DNA from: Nipponacmea schrenckii
Taxonomy: Eukaryota > Mollusca > Gastropoda > Lottiidae
Length of the DNA stretch: 64,000 nt
Direction: 5' to 3'
Assembly: GCA_030562195.1 (NCBI GenBank)
Contig: JAUJPP010000005.1
Span: 23,175,106-23,239,105, forward strand
Part shown: piece after piece, positions 58,561 through 64,000 of the stretch
Position numbering within the stretch: the stretch's first letter is position 1
How the letters are laid out: each line of letters starts with the position of its first letter
The notes under the pieces: generated by a model
Seen by the model: only the letters and a program-made list of their open reading frames with translations
What the model was told of the DNA's origin: nothing
The model's database searches: none
Program-made: the position numbers and the translations under genes

Positions 58561-59400
58561 CTAAAATATACAAGGTAAGCATAAGTAAAACTAACTAACT
58601 AATTACATTATAGTAATGGGATTTTCAATTTTTTTTTTTGGTAATGAAGCTTTTTGCAGCCAAGCATAAATATTTTGGAACAGCTATTATTGAAGTTCTA
58701 TTCAGTCAGGATAAATTCTCGGACTTGAAAATGATTTCATGAAAAACCTCATCGCGTTAAAACCACACCCCCAATCGGCATAATTTCTAAATAAGAATAT
58801 GTCAAAACCTGCATTCGGAATGCGCAGGAAAGCCTTAGACAAAATCACAAATAGTATAGGGAAGAAAGGCAATCGATCAAAGATCTTGACAGAGTAATAG
58901 GAAAAAAGAAAAGTTTTCTTTAAAAGAGCAGGCAGTATCATAATATATGCATTGACTTTCTTTTAGACTGTACTGAGATTTTTCATATATTTATGAGAAA
59001 CTTATTCGTTTGAATGTTGAGGGTCATTGCATAATATTTCATTCACCATTTTAAAACTATTATATAGTTATTTACTTAGCTGTTTTGTGCTATCTTTGTT
59101 TATTTTATTGAATCTTTTTTAATTAAAGTTGTTGCAGTATTAATATAAGGTATGTTTTGCTTGAGTGAGACTTATTTTTACGTTTATGGAGAGTAACATT
59201 TACAGTGAAAATAAACATACAAGACTTTTGGTAACAAAATCTATTATCTTTAAAATCAGATCTATTTTCAGTGTTGACTTTGCCTGTCAGTTACATAAAA
59301 ACTTCTCAGTGATGTGGCTAGATAAACAGAAATCAGCACAATAACAGTAAATTGAAATCGTAGAATTTTCCAAACCGACAAAATAATTAATTTGTAATGT
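56852..59400. repeat. 2.54-kb tandem duplication, copy 1
   Basis: From GAAATAAGGTTTTAAATAGT (56852) to AAACCGACAAAATAATTAAT (about 59391) the sequence recurs almost unchanged at 59401-61937. The offset is 2550 at the start and 2537 after a 13-bp difference at about 57072 (GCGATTTCCCCCT present only here); tiny indels also occur around 57507, 57900 and in the G run. It holds a rolling stone exon and the foldback-like structure. Confidence 0.95.
57465..58130. repeat. Foldback-like structure: inverted arrays of a 15-bp motif, copy 1
   Basis: A C-rich array (57465-57612; CCCCTTTCCAAATTCG-like words) and a G-rich array (57918-58130; AAAGGGGCGAAATGG-like words) are reverse complements at the motif level. 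Just inside them GGAACAGTCTTCATTT (57652) and AAATGAAGACTGTTCC (57876) form a 16-bp perfect inverted repeat around about 210 bases of spacer. Drosophila foldback elements have a similar plan; that comparison is inference. Open frames on both strands here are by-products of the motif. Confidence 0.7.
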
Positions 59401-60009
59401 TTGAAATAAGGTTTTAAATAGTTTAGTTTGGGTCGAATTTGACTTTGGGCAAATATAGTGTTTGGCATGTTAAAGGGTCAGAGACATGCCGTAACTGATT
59501 TTTAAGTTCCATTTGTATTGGTATAATCAGTCTCTTTAAATCGTCTTAGTTTGTTTCGTAGTAAAAAAAAATACGTATTATTTATTCATAATATTTTATT
59601 ACAGTGCCTCTCAACATTTTTTGTCGAAATGTGTCATTACTTTCCTCCCTAACTTTTGGCGGTTTAGTGACCGAGGAGGATAAGCACCGCAGGCTAGAAG
59701 CCACTGGAGGTGGGTCTAGGAATCATTCTCCTCCCATAGAAATTTTGTATATTATGCGCAATGTCTATCTGACCATTCCGGTCAGCTATCTCCTAACATG
59801 GGGGCGCCCCCTTATCTCAGATAAGCTTGATTCGCGCCTGGAAACACAATACGAAAGCACAAATACAAGATTTCAAACAAATCTCTCTCTTTGCTTATAA
59901 TTCGCAGTATATTCCCCATTCCCCAATTCCTTCTAAATCCCTCCAATTCCCCTTTCCTTTAAAATCCCCCCAAGACTTTTCAACAGACGGTTTATTCCCA
60001 CTTCGACCC

Positions 60010-60668
60010 TTCCCGATTCGCCCCCAAACTATTCCCATTTCGCTCTTTCCGAATTCGCCACTTTTCTGTTTTGTCCCTTTCCAATTTCATCCCTTTTTCA
60101 TTCTGCCCCTTTCCAAATTCGCCCCTCCCCTTTTCGCCCTTTCTCAGCCTTGTGAAGAATTCCAACCCGGAACACTTTTTTTAATGGGGAACAGTCTTCA
60201 TTTTCGTAGGTTGATTTGGGTGAGTCTCAGAAACCATAATTATCCGCATTTGTCATATCTGTCATAAATTAGTGAGACTATGCAATATAATAGAAAAGAT
60301 ATTTCTCGAAATAGATAGATAACTTTCTAATTTATGGTATATTTGAAGTATATATTGTGTACATTTGTAGTACATCCGAAGACCATTTGCTTAAGCAAAA
60401 GAACCCACGGAAATGAAGACTGTTCCTCTTTAAGTGGTATAAGTGTTTTAAAATGAAAAGGGGGGGGGGGCGAAATGGGAAAGTGGCAAAATGCAAAGGG
60501 GCGGAATTGGAAAGGGGCGAAATGGAAAGGGGCGATGTCGGAAGGGACGAAACGGACATGGGCGAACTGAAAAGGGGGTGAAAGAAAGGGGCAAAACGGG
60601 AAAGGGGCGGAATGTAAAAGGGGCGAAATGGGAATGTTTGGGGGCGTAGTGGGAAGGGGCGATATGGG
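60010..60668. repeat. Foldback-like structure, copy 2
   Basis: Duplicate of 57465-58130, with the C-rich array at about 60010-60150, the GGAACAGTCTTCATTT and AAATGAAGACTGTTCC pair at about 60188 and 60411, and the G-rich array at about 60461-60668. The G run is shorter by about two and GTATAAGTG replaces GTAAGTG. Confidence 0.7.
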
Positions 60669-60865
60669 AAGACACCATTACGGACAAGCAGGCAATATAA
60701 AAATATTCCTTAAAGTGGTTTCAGTATTTCTGTCCAACTTCAATTATGTAAATTTCTTCGACAATCTGTTCGAAATGGTTGTTAATTAAATGGAATAAAG
60801 TAATGGGTTCGAAATGGTTAAAACTAGAAACACTTTCACAAACACATTATACACCATTAACCTAC

Positions 60866-61097
60866 CTTTAAGGATTTCGGGTCTCTTTACTCTAGCATAT
60901 AACAACATAAAAACTTCAAGGATGGTTTCTATAGTCAGAATGAGGTATGTCCAATTGGTTAAATAAACAAACCATTTAATACGATTGGATTCTGTTGTTG
61001 CCCATTGGTAGTTCAATACACCGCTTGCTATGGTCCAACATGTATGATATATAGACCAACAAATTCTCCAAACGAGGTAAAGTGTTGGACATTTCCA
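60866..61097 (-). CDS. Duplicate rolling stone-like exon
   Basis: This looks identical in translation to 58560-58329 (WKCPTLYLVWR... to RPEIL-K), with the same acceptor (TATTTTAG) and donor (GTAGGT). At 232 nt it begins in phase 0 and ends in phase 1, so transcripts holding both copies would be frameshifted. It could be an alternative, mutually exclusive exon, part of a second incomplete gene, or unused. No duplicate of the two downstream exons exists in the window. Confidence 0.6.
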
Positions 61098-61937
61098 CTA
61101 AAATATACAAGGTAAGCATAAGTAAAACTAACTAACTAATTACATTATAGTAATGGGATTTTCAATTTTTTTTTTTGGTAATGAAGCTTTTTGCAGCCAA
61201 GCATAAATATTTTGGAACAGCTATTATTGAAGTTCTATTCAGTCAGGATAAATTCTCGGACTTGAAAATGATTTCATGAAAAACCTCATCGCGTTAAAAC
61301 CACACCCCCAATCGGCATAATTTCTAAATAAGAATATGTCAAAACCTGCATTCGGAATGCGCAGGAAAGCCTTAGACAAAATCACAAATAGTATAGGGAA
61401 GAAAGGCAATCGATCAAAGATCTTGACAGAGTAATAGGAAAAAAGAAAAGTTTTCTTTAAAAGAGCAGGCAGTATCATAATATATGCATTGACTTTCTTT
61501 TAGACTGTACTGAGATTTTTCATATATTTATGAGAAACTTATTCGTTTGAATGTTGAGGGTCATTGCATAATATTTCATTCACCATTTTAAAACTATTAT
61601 ATAGTTATTTACTTAGCTGTTTTGTGCTATCTTTGTTTATTTTATTGAATCTTTTTTAATTAAAGTTGTTGCAGTATTAATATAAGGTATGTTTTGCTTG
61701 AGTGAGACTTATTTTTACGTTTATGGAGAGTAACATTTACAGTGAAAATAAACATACAAGACTTTTGGTAACAAAATCTATTATCTTTAAAATCAGATCT
61801 ATTTTCAGTGTTGACTTTGCCTGTCAGTTACATAAAAACTTCTCAGTGATGTGGCTAGATAAACAGAAATCAGCACAATAACAGTAAATTGAAATCGTAG
61901 AATTTTCCAAACCGACAAAATAAATAATTTGTAATGT

Positions 61938-62913
61938 TTCTATTCCTCAAAAGAATTCATTTCTCAGATTTCAACGGGTATTTGTGAAGTTGTGAATTTT
62001 GTTTTCAGTGCATATATGGTGTATATTTTATGAATTTGACACATATGGATTCCAACGTGACGGAATTACATATTACACTCAATATATAGCCTTATATCCG
62101 AGTTGTTGAAGGAAAATATTATAAATATTAAACATTTCCAAATTTCATGGAATAATAAAATTATTTGAAAGCCATAACATTTCATTGATAATTTCTTAAT
62201 TATCGGATCGATCTGAAAGTTACGGGATATATGCCACAACAGAATCGAAAAAAAAACCCCAAAAAACTGTGTCATCAGAAATTTTCAATCTCTTCCGGTT
62301 TCTGCGTGAGGACTTGAGTTTCTCAAAATCATCTAGGGCAACCCTGCTTCTGGTGTACTTTACAAACGTAGACAAAACAGTACAGATTATAATATATAAT
62401 TTGAATTACCTAAGAAAAACAAAAATAAACTGAAAGTCACATGCGCCTTTATATCAAAAACTTGTTACTTTATCAAAAACTTGTTAGGAACTGAATTTTG
62501 ATATTCGAATTTAATTTTTTTTTTTTATGCCTGTTTGAAATTTTTGAAAATTTGGAATTCTATTTCTTGACCTTGACCTTAATGGCATTGGATTTTTCAC
62601 TGTAGAATGTGCCTGACCTCAGCTGTCCATGGGTACGATAATATTGGTTGACAAATTTTAACTTCCGTTTTTTTAGGCATCTCGAAATGCACATTTTCGA
62701 ATAGGTGATTTTTAACCCTGAAAAAAATTATCAATTTTTCTTTCAAAATTGAAACGCGTTTTTTTTTCTCATGGCGAGGGTCACACACACACAGCGTGGA
62801 GCTACAAGAAACTTTTTGGCTCTACTTCAAGTATTGTTTCAGCGTTATTGATGTCGATGAAAACGGTTCGAATAGTGATGGTAGAATAGAATAGTCGGCT
62901 AGGCAAGAATCTC
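61938..62913. other. Gene-free stretch
   Basis: AT-rich sequence between the tandem duplication and the transposase relic. No exon of the rolling stone-like gene was recognised. A short CA run sits near 62784. The open frames at 62066-62275 and 62597-62788 have no recognisable features. Confidence 0.4.
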
Positions 62914-63224
62914 TTGAACGACAACCTAGACATCACTGAAAATGAGGCCATGTCTGGAACTGCAGAACCTATGCCTTATGTGATGATAGGAAATGAGGCA
63001 CTTCACCTCCGTGCTATTCTACTGCGTCTGTCCCGTGTCCATAGGCAAATATGTGGAGAATGCATCATAAGATACCATTTGACCCAACCAACGTTGATTC
63101 TGTAATCCGGGCGGCGATCTGTGTTCTTCACAACATGCTTCAAAGCAACAGTCCGCCCATTATCACTGATGAAATTTTGAGAGAATTGGATAGAAATGTA
63201 GCTGAAGCTGAGCATGCGAAGTAA
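62914..63224 (+). pseudogene. PIF/Harbinger transposase relic
   Basis: Frame 1 reads ...PMPYVMIGNEALHLRAILLR (cf. the PYVxxGDxAFPL...LLRP block of Harbinger transposases). Then, after a deletion and +1 shift near 63070, it reads PFDPTNVDSVIRAAICVLHN followed by MLQ, the usual C-terminal block, then ITDEILRELDRNVAEAEHAK-stop. The stretch that should hold the third catalytic acid (VENAFG-like) is disrupted. Only the C-terminal third is seen; the N-terminal part and the termini were not found. Confidence 0.7.
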
Positions 63225-64000
63225 GAAAAACGCGTGAACTAAAGAAGTTATTTCGGGCAGCAACGCGGCGTTGAACGCGCGTCATTTCTAAAGGCGCATC
63301 TCTGGTTTGAGCCTTTTATTGATATCCATTAAACTTATTTTCACGGCGTTGAACATGCGTTCGACACATCCAGTCTAATTCATAGCCTTTTTTTCCCTAC
63401 TTTTTCTTCACAAATCTTGCTTATGCATTTATTATTTTATATATTAATTTATAGATATGAATTTACATATTATAATTCTGTTTGTAATTCTAATCTAAGT
63501 TAATCAGAAGTAGCACAATTATCCGCATCAATATCTAAAATCACCTATTTTCAATTATGCATATCTCGGAAAGTATAATACTTAAAACTTCTAGCAAAAA
63601 ACCGAAGATTGAAAGATTTCACAGTTTGCCTTTTTTTAAACTAAAATCATATTGTTGTCCTCAGCTCTAGTTTCTGTTTATTTCGTAATATTTTAGATGG
63701 TCAATATGCCAATGGCAGAAGTAAGCGAAAGGTTTTGACACTGGACCATGTTTCTTGACGAATTACACGTTTTGTGATGAAGTTACGAGTCAACAAATTC
63801 AATCACTTTATCAAGTCTTTGTCGAATTGTGTCAGAACTCCCACCACCTCAATGTATTGTTCATTATTTTATTTTGAATCATGAATGTTGACCAGCATTA
63901 TATACCAAGTTTGGTCAAGATAAAGTTCGGATCATAGCTGTAGTATCAACAGTATCCAAACCATTCATTCGCGCTTTTTTCGCTCGAAATCAATATCCGC
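63225..64000. other. Right edge, nothing recognised
   Basis: No exon, RNA gene or repeat family was recognised. The sequence directly after the transposase relic may be its 3' flank. Confidence 0.4.

Larger units (their letters stand above)
59401..61937. repeat. 2.54-kb tandem duplication, copy 2
   Basis: Head-to-tail copy of 56852-59400 with only a few small indels visible by eye. Sequence then diverges at CTATTCCTCAAAAG (about 61939). The near identity means either a recent duplication or an assembly artefact such as unmerged haplotypes. Confidence 0.95.

Noticed and set aside
58702..58941. N-terminal exon of the rolling stone-like protein (copy at 61239-61478)
   Set aside because: Does not contain the usual SQW-type segment and ends in a stop rather than a donor; conservation between copies is again trivial.

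Overview
This window is an AT-rich stretch of an animal nuclear genome. Genes are split by spliceosomal introns with GT-AG borders, coding exons are short, and repeats are dense. Gene content (Arp2/3 subunit, mitochondrial carrier, dihydrolipoyl dehydrogenase, LRRC23, a castor-type zinc finger protein, a rolling stone-like membrane protein) places it in Metazoa. The repeats, especially modular elements with a CCGT/ACGG microsatellite and roughly 160-bp cores that resemble the 'pearl' elements of molluscs, suggest a mollusc, perhaps a gastropod. That taxonomic guess is inference.

Layout: 1-3100 is repeats (a 2.1-kb pearl-like element, then a terminal-inverted-repeat element). ARPC4 (+) lies at about 4.1-7.9 kb; its first coding exon seems to be little more than the ATG. 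SLC25A20 (carnitine/acylcarnitine carrier, -, 9310-13062) and DLD (+, 13507-21979) are a head-to-head pair with 444 bp between start codons. Both are complete, with 8 and 14 coding exons and predicted proteins of 298 and 505 residues. LRRC23 (-, 23133-27126, 8 exons, 350 residues) follows. About 9 kb without a recognised gene precedes castor/CASZ1 (+, 36268-50979, 10 coding exons, about 1533 residues, 12 zinc-finger modules). The right end holds the last three exons of a rolling stone-like gene (-, 54899-58560), a 2.54-kb tandem duplication that copies one of its exons, and a frameshifted PIF/Harbinger transposase relic.

The SLC25A20/DLD pair is metabolically coherent: both are mitochondrial and both serve oxidation of acyl and 2-oxo-acid substrates. 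The other genes show no common pathway.

The most unusual structures are: (i) an intronic array of about nine 83-84-bp units in DLD, made of copies of the start of the next exon with its splice acceptor; (ii) the tandem copy of a rolling stone exon whose length (232 nt) prevents inclusion of both copies in frame; (iii) a foldback-like structure built from inverted arrays of a 15-bp motif; and (iv) a modular repeat family with shared ends and interchangeable cores. No CRISPR, operon or bacterial-type system is present. All homology calls come from reading translated exons against remembered family sequences; no search was run.
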